A stretch of 64,000 nt of DNA. It comes from Scedosporium boydii. Lineage: Eukaryota > Ascomycota > Sordariomycetes > Microascales > Microascaceae. Below are positions 1 through 12,374 of the stretch, one piece after another (positions within the stretch are counted from its first letter, which is position 1; each line of letters opens with the position of its first letter). Position numbers and translations under genes: made by a program. Below the pieces are notes generated by a model. The model saw only the letters and a program-made list of their open reading frames with translations, did no database searches and was not told the origin of the DNA. Location: positions 62,001-126,000 of the forward strand of contig NJFT01000081.1 of assembly GCA_002221725.1 (NCBI GenBank), written 5' to 3'.

Positions 1-145
1 CGTCCGGTGGAAGAAGAGAGAAAAGAAAAGAAAAAAAATAGAGCATTAGCAATGAAAGCATCGTACAATCCGCGAGACCACGCCGCAGATCCGGGTATCA
101 AAGGATTCCCCGATTCGTTTCCACTCTCGGCGCCGAATCCCCCGC

Positions 146-1580
146 TCACACTATGTTGTCGCCGAGCGGGGCCAAATTCCCCACCGGCCGGCGGTCCGGA
201 ACACCTCCGATGATGCCGGTATTGTAAGCGTTAACGTTAGCCATCGCTGGCCCGTTCGCCGCCATTCCGGATCCTCTCCTGCACGCTTGCCCACCAGGTG
301 CGCCATTAACCCCCGGAAGGCCACCCAACATGATATCAGGCCCTGTTCTTCGACTAGCCCCATGGCTAACCTTCCACATGCCCTTGGTGAGCATGACACC
401 TTCAAGATTCTCCTCTCTCGCAAGGTCGTACTCCACCAACTCCCGCGGCTTCAGTGGGATATGGTTGAACCTCCAATCCCAGACAGCCGCATAGTAAGCC
501 CTGTACACGGCCAATGCACTCAGAAAGCCAATAATAGACCCGACAACGACGTCCCAGGGATGATGATCCGCATTGATGAGCACAGAGCAAGCAATCAGCA
601 GAGCTCCCAGCAAAGGCATCAACGTAAGAGCCACCTCCCAGCTCATGGGCCGATAGTTGCTCCACGGCTTCAGCTTGCCATTGAGGTAAAAGAACAGGAA
701 TCCCAGGCCGGAAAAGGCGCACGCAGCGTGGCCCGAGGGGAACGACGTCATCGCCTGCTTGAGCAGACCTTTGTCTGTCTGTCGGCAAATGTCGGTCGAG
801 TAGTAGACCTGGCCGAATCCCGTGCCGTTGTGAAGCTGGGCCGGGTCCGGGTCGCAAACCTCAAGAAAGTAGGGTCGGAACCCTCCGATGAGGGTCTTAA
901 GGAAGACATGTATGCACTCGGCGATGATGACAGCATAGACGTTACCCATGATGCCGTTGGTTACGTCCCAAAGGCTGCGTATGCGGATCTGGAACAGGGC
1001 GATGAGGATAATGGGGATAACGAAGCTGAGGACAGCGGCGAGCCAGGAGTCGATCGCCCAGCTACGGTATGGGTACGCGAGGTTAGGGTCGAGGATTTGG
1101 GTACTAGGGCCTCTCCCCGAGCCCGGTATCGGGTAGGTAATAGCGAATCTGCGCCCTCCAACGGGAGATGCAAGATAAAGCTATACCGAAGTGCCTGTTA
1201 GCAATTTCTTTTCGACATCCGTCCTCGCTGCACGCTGGGGGGGGCTCACTTACAGCGAGGGTAACTAGACCGACGACTAAAATAGTGGCAATATCGAACC
1301 ACGTCTGCTTCAGCCAGACCACGAAAAAGTTGACATGCCTATTACGCCTCCATCCTCGTCGTGGACGCGGCGCCGCAGATGCAGTCGCCATCAGCGTCGG
1401 ACCAGAACCGCTCGTCGCGTTGCGGGCGTTTCTCCTATTGAACGGACCAAAGAGGCGCTGGTACCTGGGCGGTTCTTTAGCTCCGTTAGATGCAGCTCCA
1501 TTCTTCTCAGCGTGCCCGTTTGTGGGAGGGATTATACCCTCGTCCGGGGCGACGGGCGGCCGGTTTTGTTGAGAGTTCAT
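146..1580 (-). CDS. PAP2-superfamily lipid phosphate phosphatase
   Basis: Two exons, 1580-1254 and 1180-146, give 453 aa; the 73-nt intron joins in phase 0 and the protein reads VTLA then LYLASP. The start is the first ATG (1580); the open frame extends a little upstream only through a TTG. A disordered N-terminus (1-80) is followed by a membrane segment (about 84-109) and several more. Seen motifs are KX6RP (K204, R211, P212), PSGH (257-260) and HHPWD (H315 to D319). The family dephosphorylates phosphatidate or diacylglycerol pyrophosphate in membranes. The third motif normally reads SRX5HX3D; here S308 and H315/D319 are present but the Arg position is Val309. Membership is clear, substrate is not. 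A TGACGTCA site lies about 370 bp upstream. Confidence 0.88.
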
Positions 1581-1953
1581 TTTCGACAATTCTGTCAAGA
1601 CTTGGTTTCGACTCCGAGGAGTCTTCCTTTCGCTCGTCGCCGTTATCTTGGAAGAGGAGTACTCGACCGGGAGGATTTTTGAAAGAGCAACAAGCTCAAC
1701 AACACAGAAATAAAGGAACTGATTTTATTATGGGTCAATGTCAATGCTTTCGGAAGGGAAACATTGTAGCTACGCCAGATGCAAGCAGGAATAATCTGAA
1801 ATGAGAATGGTGTTTAGGTTTGCTAGTCTTTTGATGGCGAGAAGGGGAATAACAACATTGAATATTCAACGCTGGTGATGTCGGGTGCGCAACTGCCTTA
1901 TTTAGAGCATCCTCGAATGCGCTTTCCAACTTGTTGAAACGAGCTGTCATCAC

Positions 1954-1961
1954 TGACGTCA
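1954..1961. promoter_or_regulatory. CRE-like palindrome TGACGTCA
   Basis: A perfect 8-bp TGACGTCA lies about 374 bp upstream of the lipid phosphatase ATG. This is the known binding site of fungal Atf1/CREB-type bZIP factors. The match is seen; its use is inferred from position only. Confidence 0.35.
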
Positions 1962-2427
1962 TCGTATTGATCGATCCTGCCAAGACGGCGATTGGCGAAA
2001 ATCACTGGAAACGGAATGCATCGAGTTTGTGAATTATGGGAATTGACGTGGGCCGAGAAATGCAGCTTGCGTAAGTCATTTAATCATTAAGCTGTCACAG
2101 GACTTGAGTCTGTGTGAGCTGGGCCACTTGGTCGTCGGGCTGGGGAAGTGGCATGACACTGTCAAGTCCGTCGAGTCCGGCTCGGTCCGACACTGAACTC
2201 CGATATTCACATTTCTCTACAGTTGTGCTCTCCTCGATCAACAAGGCAAAAACAAAGGTATATTCTGCGGTGCAAAATAAATCAAAATAACCAAAATCAG
2301 AAAAGACGCACCATCCCGGGATAGATATACACCCGCCAAGAACTCTGTCCACGAAGTAGTTCTTGCCCAACTCCCCAACTCCTGCCCCAATGCAACCCAG
2401 AGCCGCCCAAGAAACAATAATAACAAC

Positions 2428-2462
2428 CAGAACAAGAACAAGAACAAGAATCAGAACAACAA
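2428..2462. repeat. AACAAG simple repeat
   Basis: An imperfect tandem AACAAG/AGAACA tract lies immediately downstream of the kinesin stop codon, on its 3' UTR side. Confidence 0.7.
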
Positions 2463-2519
2463 GTATAAAAGCCAAAACATCACGCACGCATGCACGCACA
2501 AAATGCTCACTTCCGCTCA

Positions 2520-4804
2520 TCAAAGCGCAACACCAAGGCCCTCATAAGCCCTCTCGACCATCTTGCCACCCATGCCAGGCACCGCTCTCAGCTGCCCCAA
2601 CGAGGCAATCTTCGCACCGTCATTCTCCGGCAACAACTCGAGGTAGTCGACGAGATCCCTCGCCTTCTTGGGCCCGAAGCCGTTTAGACTCTTGATCTGC
2701 ATGAGATCACGCGAGTTGATGATGTCCAGCAAATGTTGCGCCCTCGGAGTTACTGGGCCTTCCTCCTCAACGGACGCAACCTTGACGGCCTTCTTCTTCC
2801 TGCTCTTGGGCTTGGGAGATGATCGGTCCATGAAGCTTACGTCGTCATCCGCTTCGGCCGCCTCGTAGTCCTCGTCGTCCACTCGCCTCCGCTTCTTCTT
2901 TTCCGCCTTGGCCTCTTGGGCCTTGGACGACGCCTCCTGCTGGAGACCCAGCTTAGAGCGTAATCTCTCGATCTTGCTCAGCAGCTTCGCCTGGCCAGGG
3001 AAGAACGGGAGTGCCATCTCGTACATCTTAAGTGCAGCGACATCATCCCCCCGTTCCTTGCTCTGACGCGCAGCAAGCAGATACCTCAGTCCATCCGAGC
3101 GCCCGTCTTCGCGACGGTCCTCCTCGTCAATCCTCCGCTCAAGCGCTTCGAGTCGACGCTGCATTGCCTCATTGATATCGGGCTGCACCGGCGCCGGTGC
3201 GGGCGCAGCATTCTGTGCCGCAGCAGCCCTCGAGGCCAAGATCTCGCTCACTTTCTTCTCCACCATGGCCTCAATATCCTTCTCGGTAATGCTCGCCGGG
3301 TTAGGATGCGAGGAGGCCTGTGTGGGAGGACGAGCGATCTTGGTAGGAGGAGCAAGACGGTGGGTTGGCACGGGCATCCCCGTCTCGGACTTGCGCTTGG
3401 TGGAGTTGGACCTCCGGATCTGCGAGGTGTTGGCAATTGGCCGTGTCGCAAGCGAGGGCTTGGATCGATCGGCGTACACGCTAAATGCCTTGGTCGGCTT
3501 GCTGGAATCAGAAGAAGCAGCCTTGGCCACGACAGCACCACTGTGCACGTTGTGGGCGTTGGCGAGCGGTCGCAGAGGCTGTCTCTGAATCCCTCCACCC
3601 GAAAGAGTCGACGTAGTCCGGGGCACCTGCTTGAAGACGACTTCGTTTTCGATTTCTCGAACTTCGATTCGCTTCGCGCGGGAGCTCACGTTCAAACTGC
3701 TCAATGTATCGAGGTGGTAGCTGCGGAGCGGTGCGAGGTTGAGGATCATGATGGTGATACCATTGTTCTGACCCAAGGACAGAATCCGGGTCATCTTCGA
3801 TTCTCGATACGGAATCCGCTTGTCGCCCCTCGAGATGGCATCGACGCACTGGCTCAGGACGAACAGAGACTTGTTAATGGCGGCTGACTCCACTAATCGT
3901 TCCCTGTTGTTGTCCGTTCGACGATTATCTTCCGATCCGGCAAGATCAATGGCAGACGCCGTGCTCTCGCGGATGGTATTCCCCGTGATCTGGGTAAGCT
4001 TGACGCGGAGAATCGCATGACTCCTGCTACTATGAGCGTTGAGCTTCGTCGCTGCCGTGATGCGGTTATTATTCGCCTCGATGTACAGCCTCTCAAAGTC
4101 CTTGAGGTCCTCGCATGGTCGCTCTGTCAACCCCACAACGTATGTCTTGCTGTCCTTCTCGCGCAGAGGGAGACCCGCGGGTGGCCTCTTCTCGGGCGGT
4201 TCTAGGAGATCGAAGACCTTGTCGTTGTAGATCTCGTAGTACGATAGGTCGACGTTTATTTGCGTCTCGCCGTTGGAGTCCTTCATGATCTTCTTGCCAC
4301 GTCGAAAGACGCCGCTGAGAAGACGAGGGATGACGCCTCGATCGGCGAGCTTCAGGCCGCCTCGCATGGTGTGCGTCTTGCCGGTGCCAGTGACGCCGTA
4401 GGCGAATATGGTTACATCGAGGCCCTGGAAGAGGGACTTGAGGTGAGGTGCGACTAGGAGGAAGGGATTGAGAGGCAGAGTGTCAATTTCTTGGACTCGT
4501 TTCTTCTTATCTTACCGCCCCAATTTCGGGAAAGAGGGGGTTTTTCTAGCTTTTGGCGTCAATCGAAGGAGGGAAGAAGAAAAAGGAGCTTACCTTCGGC
4601 AGTAAACAACTTCTCCTGCGTCGTCGACTGGTCGTAGACGCTATTGAAGGCGAAGGAGAACTCCTCAGTGCCATTCTTAGGATTCGGAATCTTGACAATG
4701 GTAGGATGCTTGCCCTCCTCGGTGCTGTCGGCACGAACAATAACGTCCTTGTCGAGCTCCTTCTCCAGGAGCGGACGTATCCGGGCGACGACTCGAACAG
4801 ACAT
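2520..4804 (-). CDS. Kinesin-10 (Kid/KIF22-like chromokinesin) with C-terminal helix-hairpin-helix
   Basis: Two exons, 4804-4594 and 4453-2520 (140-nt intron, phase 1), give 714 aa. The N-terminal motor has an ATP P-loop GVTGTGKT (90-97), switch I NAHSSRSH (209-216) and switch II DLAGSEDNRR (240-249); the last, with the following NKSLFVLSQ, is the form typical of kinesin-10. After the motor come a basic, Ser/Pro-rich linker, a short coiled coil, a KKKRRR nuclear-localisation type cluster and, at about 639-714, tandem helix-hairpin-helix segments (LNGFGPKKA and VPGMGGK). In animal Kid the equivalent domain binds DNA. Expected role: plus-end motor on chromosome arms in mitosis. The start ATG at 4804 opens the conserved VRVVARIRP strand. 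Budding yeast has no such gene, so fungal function is inferred. Confidence 0.93.
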
Positions 4805-5272
4805 GCTTTTGAGAAAATCAAAATGAAGCTACTGATGCCAATGAAAATGCCCCGAAAAGAAAGGAGAAGTGAAAAGAATAAAGCAAACAGAAAGACAGAA
4901 ACAGAACCCTGACCTCAATTGGGTGCTTCACAGCGAATGCTTTGCTAAGTCCGTGTCGAAAAGAAACCCAAGTTTGTGCGGTCGTTTCTGTCTGTCCCAA
5001 AGTAAACGATCCAATCGGGAGATCCAAGCGTGTGTGTTGCAACGTTTCGTCGGCCCAGCAACGGATTGTTGACTAAGCGGCACGCGAGAAGCGCCAGATC
5101 ACGTGGTGTCATCCCGGACCGGAAGCACCCGCCAAGCTCCAAACATCATGCATCATCACTTTTTTTTCCCGGCTCAGATGGTGTCCCGGAGCCTTCTCCA
5201 TCCGCAAGTGAAAGAACCGGGGAATGACTCGAATCTGAGCCGTACACCTCAGTTCCGCCTCAAATTATCGCC
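4805..5272. promoter_or_regulatory. Divergent promoter region, kinesin-10 / AIM24
   Basis: This 468-bp interval separates the two start codons and must hold both promoters. It contains a CCAAT pentamer (5011-5015) and an E-box CACGTG (5100-5105). No clear TATA box is visible. Confidence 0.5.
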
Positions 5273-6556
5273 ATGCGCGGCCAATCGCCCCTGATCCGAG
5301 TGGCAGCCGGCCTGCGAGCGCAGAGCAGGCGCTCGATTCCGAGCCTGCAATGTCGGGCCATTCAGATTAGTGCGTCGCCGGCCACGGAGAGTCAGCAGGT
5401 CGGCGCGGATGCTTTTGGGTTGAGTGCTTCGTCTCGGGATCCGGCTGGTATGTGTTGCGACTCCAATTGGCTCTGCTTGGGTGTTGGTTCTTACGAAAGA
5501 CTAATCTAATTCTTTTTGGTCGTGTTAGATGCCCGATTCGAAGTTCTCGGAAGCCCTTATTCTCTCCTCTCTGTCACTCTTTCTGCTTCTCAGAAGCTTT
5601 ACACTCGCCGGGGTACGCTGGTAGCTGTCGCCGGCAACCCTGAAAATGTAAGCGAAGACACCGTCCGATCTTCATAATCATGGCGAGAGGGGGGATTACT
5701 TACACTCCTTGTCCAGGCGCAATCTACTTTGTCGATCCTTTCACCGTTTACACGAGCTTTCTTTGGTGTTCCTTTCCTCTATCAACGCATCTCCTCAACC
5801 ACCCCGCTCACCGCACTAATATCCACCAAATCCCCCACGACGACCTTCTCCGTCCTCCACCTCGACGGCACAACCGACTGGATAATCTCCCAACGCAACG
5901 CCCTCCTCGCCTGGACGGGCCACACTCTCTCCCCGACCCCACGCCTCCAACGTCACCTCGCCGCCGCCCACTGGGGCACCACGCACGTAACGGGCCGCGG
6001 CCTCGTGGCCCTCACCTCCCCCGGTCAAGTGTACCGCCTCACGCTCTCCGAAGGCGAAGAATTCATCGCGCACCCGTCCAACGTCGTCGCCTACACCGTA
6101 ACCCGCGCGCCTCCCCAGCCCTTCCGCTTCAAGAGCTCCGTATTCCGTCTGCAGATCCCCTCGCTTCCGCGGGGTATCGCCAACGCCGAGTTCTTCCGCG
6201 TCATGCGCACGACGGACACGTACAAGACGCTCGCGCGCCTGTTTTACAACGTGCGCACGTCGCTGCGACGAACCATCTGGGGTGATAGGCTTTTCTTGAG
6301 GTTTCAGGGCCCCGCTACACTGCTCATGTCGAGCAGGGGCGTGAGGTTGGCGGATTCGTTGACGAATGAGGATATTAATGAGATTGCGGATGCGGAGGCG
6401 GGCAAGGCTGCTGAGGTGGTGAATAAGTTGAAGCGGGAGGCTGTCAAGGCCGAGGAGAAGGCGAAAGAGACCGTGTTGGTGAGGAAGGCGCCGGAGGCAG
6501 TGGATGGAAAAGTTACGCTTGAGGGTTCGAAGAGGCTGAAGGATACGATGCAATGA
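5273..6556 (+). CDS. AIM24: AIM24 family mitochondrial protein
   Basis: Three exons, 5273-5447, 5529-5647 and 5717-6556, join in phase (1, then 0) to give 377 aa. The N-terminus is rich in Arg, Ser and Ala without acidic residues, like a mitochondrial presequence. The middle (about 60-300) is the beta-rich AIM24 domain: it starts [15 protein letters not shown] and later has NVVAYTV and the [16 protein letters not shown] stretch typical of the fungal family. In yeast Aim24 supports MICOS integrity in the inner membrane. The C-terminus is a charged Ala/Glu/Lys helix, about residues 310-360. The start is the first ATG before the presequence. Call is from family resemblance; no catalytic role is claimed. 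Confidence 0.88.
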
Positions 6557-8878
6557 TTGAGTTTAATAGACTAGATGGGTATGGTGTGGTTGAAAGAAAA
6601 ATGTATAAAATGGCCTTTTCGGGAGGCCAAACTGTGTGTACAATAAGAGATTATTACAACTCATTGAATTTAAGTCTCGTGTCCGAGGCCCATCATGGTA
6701 ATCTGATGAGAGAGAATTATCTAGTCGCAGCGCGGCAGTGTGATCCTGCGGATGGGTCTCATAAAAAGCTGGATCGGCTTCTGTATATGAGTATCGTGAA
6801 TGATTCGAGTGGTAAAGCTCATTGTAAGGCGCCCTTTTACTAGGGAATCCCCCATAATCCATAATCTAATGTCCATACCTCTCCTCTCAGAATGAAAGGC
6901 ACCTCGCTTACACCTTGGTCGCATGGACAGAAGATGCAAGTTCCGGCCTGATCCTGGAGAGTGTTTTGCCACCATTGTCCAATTCGATTACGGTGTCACC
7001 CATGTTGGGACCCGAGACGCAATGAGGTTGAGGTCACATTGTAATGCCGCCAATAATCGCAACAGCAGCTTTGACATAATGTATATGAGCTCAGCCTACA
7101 AAGTGATAAGTAATGTACGAAGTATGCACATCCCTCGTCTGGCACCGCTTCAGATCAACGTAGGAATAGTCTCCTCCATTTTCATGGACGGAGCTCGGGA
7201 ATTGACGGGAAATTCAATCACCAACAACATTTGCGCGGAGAGGTGAAGTGACTCCTCGCCAGGCAGTAAAACACCCGCCGGAACAAACCCACCTCAAAAA
7301 ACCCTTGCATAGATCTGCCTAACCATTTTTCATTCCTTCGTAGGGCATAGATGAGGCCTGCGTCGGCTCCGTCATCACCCGCAACTGTAATCGCCGACAA
7401 AATGTTTCGTCCGGCGAAGTAAGCGCTTGGCCTCCAAAGTAAGGAGCCCCATCCACTGTCCGTCCGAAGCTTCCGCAGAGTTAAAGGAGTTCAAAGCCCC
7501 ATGGGGGGAGAACAAGGCCCAGAACCCACATGTGAGCTCAGGCGGGCCGTCTCGGTTTAGGTTGTGCGCTATGGAGTACAGTTATCAGATGGTTGGGATC
7601 TTCTGATTCCTTCAGCAGCGGATTTACGCCGTGGGTATTTTTCTTATGGCTTCTCCTTTCCCACATTTTTGTAAACTCCTCTGAAGCAAACGTCATTGGT
7701 GATCACGGCATTTTCAGCCGATGATGCTCGCCCTTGTAGTCAATCCAGATGAGTCTCGTCGGCTTGCCAGATACATGCTTAGCGTCTTTTACTCGGCCGA
7801 GTGAACGGACAAACTCTGGAGGGAATGTTCTGGGCTCTTGGTGATTCAAATCAGCCGCATCGTCGCCTGGGCATGTTCAAGCACCAAGTAGTATCAGAAA
7901 ATGTCTTCACGAACGCGGAAAGGCCTGTTTCCCATCCCCCTTGTCCCCACTGACAAGGGCCTCGCAACAAATTCCGCCCTTCCTCGCGTTAGCTCGTCGT
8001 AAAAGCTAAGGTTAACTCCGAGGGCGCGAACCAGCGAAGTGGGTCCCGCCGACACAGTCAACCGGGAAAGGGACTTCTGTCGGCATGCAGAACGAAGCAG
8101 CACGAATCTCCAGCAACGCCAGCTGCATGCTCCTCCCAAACTAGCTCCCCTGCCCTCGAACTCGGAAAGTCTTGGTATGCGTCGCAATGACGAGCTGCGT
8201 GCGCTGAATTATTAATCTCCTTGTAAAAGCCGGAAGAGTGGGTGTGAAACCAAACTCCGGGTGGTGGACGAAGAGCAGGACGGAGCAGCAGTAATTTATA
8301 ATGGAGTTTCCCTATCTCCAGACATTGTCCCCGTACTTCGTGCTTGGCAGACGCGTAAAAGCCGAACCCGCGAAAAGGGTCAGTAGGAAAGCAAGGGGTG
8401 CGTGTGCCATGTGGTTTGCCAAAGAACCAGGAGACGCAAACTCGAGCTTTGCCGTGTTCGCTTAGGCTCGCCGGCAATCCAACATTGCCCATGTTGGTAA
8501 GATTGCAGATTTGAATACACGACCCGGCAAGCAGGTTCCGGGTCCCATGCTGAGCCGCTGAAGGTCTGGGTCTCTCTCACCCCACGTCGAGTTCGTTGTT
8601 CGAAAACCATTTAGAGCTCCAGTTTTTTTTTTTTCTCTTCCCTTCTCTCGCCAAATTCGCTTTGATCCTGCCCCATTTCTTCCTCTCCTTCGGGGATACA
8701 CTAGCGGATATCGGAGATGCCCCGTAAAATGCCGACGATGATGTGAAAAGCGTCAGCTTTTGAATTAACATATAATCGAGACATTTCGATCTTCATTCGG
8801 ACCTCGATTCTGTTTTCGTTGCGCTAAGTCGTAGCTTCATATTTTCCCACCGTGTTTTGTTTCCCAGCACAATCAGCA
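6557..8878. other. Intergenic, 2.3 kb
   Basis: No gene found on either strand. It has one near-copy of the GTACTTCGTAC motif in reverse orientation (7115-7124) and a T tract near 8622-8633 about 250 bp upstream of the transporter. The small open frames lack conserved features or splice partners. Confidence 0.55.
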
Positions 8879-10611
8879 ATGAAGTCCGCAGTATCCACAG
8901 CGTCCTCCTCATCCACGATCAACATGGAGATGCAAACACCCAAAGCCAGCTCCAGGAGGGACCCCTCTCCCCAATCAACGGCGGCGGGCAACTTAGACTC
9001 CGATCCCGAGAAGGTACTTCCCGTTGACGCAAGGAAATCTGATTTGTCTCTCGGCGGCGACGAAAAGGGACGTGATCTCAAAAAGGGCGTCGAGGACGAT
9101 GCCGCCAGTGTTCGAAGCGGTAACGATGTGGCCGTGGCGGCTCCGGCTGGGCCTCCGCCGATGGATTTCCCGGACGGTGGGACGCAGGCGTGGCTGGTTG
9201 TTTTGGGAGGATGGTGTTCGCTGTTTTGCACCTTTGGTTTGGTGAATTGCATCGGCGTGTTTCAGGAGTATTATACGCGGGACTTGCTGTCAGGGACGAA
9301 CCCGTCGACGATTAGTTGGATTTTATCGATTCAGGTGTGGATGATGACATTTCCCGCTGCGATTGTAAGTGGACCACGACTCACCAAGTGATGAAATCAA
9401 CCTCCCCTGCCCCCTTCAAGAGTGCCAAAAAGGAAGAGGAAAGAAAATAAAGAGAGAGAGGTTGTGTGTAAGAGAGGTACTAACCAAAACATAGTTTGGC
9501 CGCTTCTTCGACGCCCACGGCCCCCGATGGCTGCTCCTCGGCGGCACAGTCACCTACATCTTCGGCCTCATGATGACCTCCCTCTCCACAAAATACTACC
9601 AACTCATCCTCGCCCAAGGCATCGTCTCCTCCCTCGGCTCCAGCGCCATCTTCAACGCCACCCTCTCCTCCGTCGCCGGCTGGTTCCTTAAGCGCCGCGC
9701 CACCGCCTTCGGCATCGTCGTCTCCGGCTCCTCCGTCGGCGGCGTCATCGGCCCCATCATGCTGCGCCACCTCATCGACCGCATCGGCTTCCCCTGGGCC
9801 GTCCGCGCCGTCGCCTTCATGTACCTCGGCCTCCTGACTATTTCGTGCGCTACCATCCGCTCGAGGATGCCTCATCGGAAGACGCCGTTCGTGCTAAGGG
9901 AGTACTTGGAGGGGTTGAGGGAGCCCGTTTTCGCGACGACGTGTTTGGCTTTTTTCTTGTTTGCTTGGGGGATGTTTTTGCCTTTTACGTATATTATTTT
10001 GCAGGCGCAGAAGCAGGGGATGGATCCGAGTCTTACCATGTACCTCCTCCCCATTATGAACGCTCTCAGGTATGTTGTTGTTCTTTGTCCCAAGTCCTCA
10101 TCCGGTCACGTTGTTGCAGGGGGCAGAGAAGAAGAAGAAGGAAAGCGGACAAAAGAAACGAGCATTGCTAACCATACCTCACAGCATTTTTGGCCGTATC
10201 CTCCCAGGCTTCGCCGCCGACAAAATCGGCCGCTACAACGCCATGATCGTCGTCGGCTTCCTCACAGCCCTCTTCACCCTCGTCCTCTGGATTCCCGGAA
10301 AATCCAACGCCGCCATCATCGTCTACATGATCATCTTCGGCTTCACGTCGGGCGGCTTCATCAGCCTCAGCCCGCCGCTCATCGCGCAGATCTGCGACAT
10401 CCGCCAGATCGGAACCCGCACCGGCGCCGCCTTCGCCATCCAGTCCTTCGGCGGTCTCACGGGCTCGCCTATCGCGGGAGCCATCGTTTCGGCGCAGGGG
10501 GGCGATTATCTCGGCTTGCAGCTGTTCTGCGGCATTACTATGATGGCTTCCGTGGTGGTGTTCATGGTCGCTCGGTATATGCAGGCCGGGTTTAAGCTGA
10601 AGGTTATATGA
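8879..10611 (+). CDS. MFS monocarboxylate-transporter-like permease
   Basis: Three exons, 8879-9364, 9495-10069 and 10185-10611, give 495 aa (phases 0 and 2). A hydrophilic N-terminus of about 90 residues (Ser, Asp and Lys rich) precedes the first helix, which begins with the [14 protein letters not shown] signature of fungal MCT-type (MCH) permeases. Twelve hydrophobic segments follow; LxxxFGR-type loop motifs occur after helix 2 ([12 protein letters not shown]) and helix 8 ([19 protein letters not shown]). Family members include yeast Mch proteins and the riboflavin carrier Mch5, so the substrate cannot be read from sequence. The open frame extends upstream only through a GTG, so the first ATG (8879) is used. 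It is convergent with the next gene. Confidence 0.9.
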
Positions 10612-11316
10612 TTTGTGAAGAAGTTGGGGCGACGCTTCTTTTTTCCCCTCCTTCCTTTCACCACCTTCCTCTCTTCCTTTGATTCCTCCCATTTTTCTCG
10701 AACTTCGAAAACAAAAAAAGTCGGGGCTTATTCCTTCCTTCTAGAGGAGGTTGTGAGGCTGAAACGCTTTTGCTGAGGCGGATTGCCTTTGAGGAAAGAA
10801 CGGTGAGCATCTGTCACCAAACCATTGATGCATCTCAAACTGTTGCACGAATCTCTCCTCCGAACTTATTTTACTTAATTATATAGAAAGGGTTGGCGTT
10901 TTACAAGATACACCGGCGGGCGGGCAAGTCTCCGAGGTTGGCAAGCATATTTCTGCTTGTTGATAGACACAAGATTGGATATACCTGTACAAAAACACTG
11001 GGGAGGGAATTAGAGAATTAGACGTTAGATATTCTCAATCTGCTTTTTTTTTTAATGTAAAACTGAACGGCGTGGGTATAATTGTAGCCTCCAAAGACGT
11101 AGGGAAAAAAAGCACGACGATGAGAGTGGTGCCATAAAAGGAACAGTTGAAGAGATGAACAATAAAGAACCGAGCACACGCCCTGGTATCCCTCCTTAGA
11201 ACCCCGGAAATGAAGAAGCCCATAAGCCCAAACGAAACGCTAAGCGAACTGAGTAACAATGATAACGAGAACTTCGATGGTCGAACCAGAACTCGCGGGC
11301 CTATGTTGATAGGTTA
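10612..11316. other. Intergenic between convergent 3' ends
   Basis: This interval should hold the two 3' UTRs. It has a T9 tract near 11044 and nothing that looks coding. Confidence 0.55.
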
Positions 11317-12374
11317 TCACGCATCTGATGGGAAGGTCGAGGCGGCACGACTAAGCCGTCTTAGAAGAGGAGGGAGGCGGCCGGCCTGAAGCATCGAGAT
11401 GCATTCGTCAATAACGCTACCGTCGCCGACATCCATAGACCTCGACCTATTCAGCCAGTACTCAAAGGGACCGCCTTCAAAGGGGAAAATGTTAGCAAAG
11501 CAACCAGAAAAAGAAGAAGAGAGGAAAGAAAGGGGAGGATGATGGTGAGAATAAGAAAAGAAAAGGAAAAAGACAGCATACGATTGATGTTCAAAGCGTC
11601 GCCGAGCTCCTCGCAGCGCTCAGCCGGCGAGTGCTCAACATGCATCTCCGTAAAGTGAGTAATCATCTTCGCTACGTCCTTGAGTGGCCATTTGCAGGGT
11701 GCGCTAGGCTGTCGTGGTGGAGTGGCGGTAAGATACTTTGGTGATGCGCATAGGCGACACTTCCAGTACCCCAGGCGCTGGACGGTGTTTCCGGGGTTCT
11801 CGTCGGGAGGGGGAGCATCGGGGACCTGTTTCCTAGGCCGCTTGGCCGAGGACTGGCCGTCGGAGGAATGTTCAGAACTTTTCAGAGAACGCTTAGCAGG
11901 CGTCTGGCTAACGGCTTGGCTCGCCTGGTGCAGCAGAGACAGACTGGGAGATTCTGGCGCGGCTACGCCGAGCACGCGACCGCTATTGGCCGGCGAAGGG
12001 TGCATGACGGCGTTGAGGCTGTTGATGACGGCTGCCGTGCTAGGCGGGGGCTGCTCGTACTTTGCGAGGCTCGTGAGGATCTCGATCTTGTGCTGGCACA
12101 GACGGATCTGGTGGTTGAGATCGAGCATTCGGAGACGCAGCGCCCTTACTTCCTGGGCTGTGAGGGTCGTCTCTTCCCGCAGCTGCGAAGCGCAGTAGTC
12201 GCGGTCATACTGGTAAGCGCTCTGGTCCTCCTTCATGTGTCTGAGAAGGAGCTCCACGAAGCCGTTGGACTGGGTCATGCCTGCGGGCATGATGGCATTT
12301 CCGGCGGCAGCAAAGGTGAGATCTCGGGGATCGATGGAGCCGGCCACGGGCGTCCCGTTACTGGAACGCGCCAT
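11317..12374 (-). CDS. Conserved-looking unknown protein with coiled coil and possible zinc-binding site
   Basis: Two exons, 12374-11582 and 11474-11317, join in phase 1 to give 316 aa. The open frame continues upstream of 12374, but that part is low-complexity, rich in F, S and L, and looks like translated 5' leader; MARSSNG is the preferred start. Seen: a helical, charged stretch (about 65-107) likely to form a coiled coil, a basic AKRPRK (177-182) like a nuclear signal, then WKCRLC (C206, C209), C227 and H240, H245, H248, which could bind one zinc. The second exon adds GPFEYWLNRSRS and a final LPPLLRRLSRAA helix. I do not recognise the family. A nuclear role is an inference from the basic cluster and Cys/His pattern. 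Confidence 0.72.

Larger units (their letters stand above)
1581..2519. other. Intergenic: upstream of lipid phosphatase, 3' flank of kinesin
   Basis: No convincing gene. The interval holds a CRE-like palindrome (1954-1961) and a short AACAAG-type simple repeat (about 2428-2462). Open frames here are short, low-complexity and lack splice support. Confidence 0.6.

Noticed and set aside
287..1201. A 304-codon open frame antisense to the lipid phosphatase
   Set aside because: It lies opposite conserved PAP2 coding sequence, has no recognisable features, and is explained as a shadow of a GC-rich gene.
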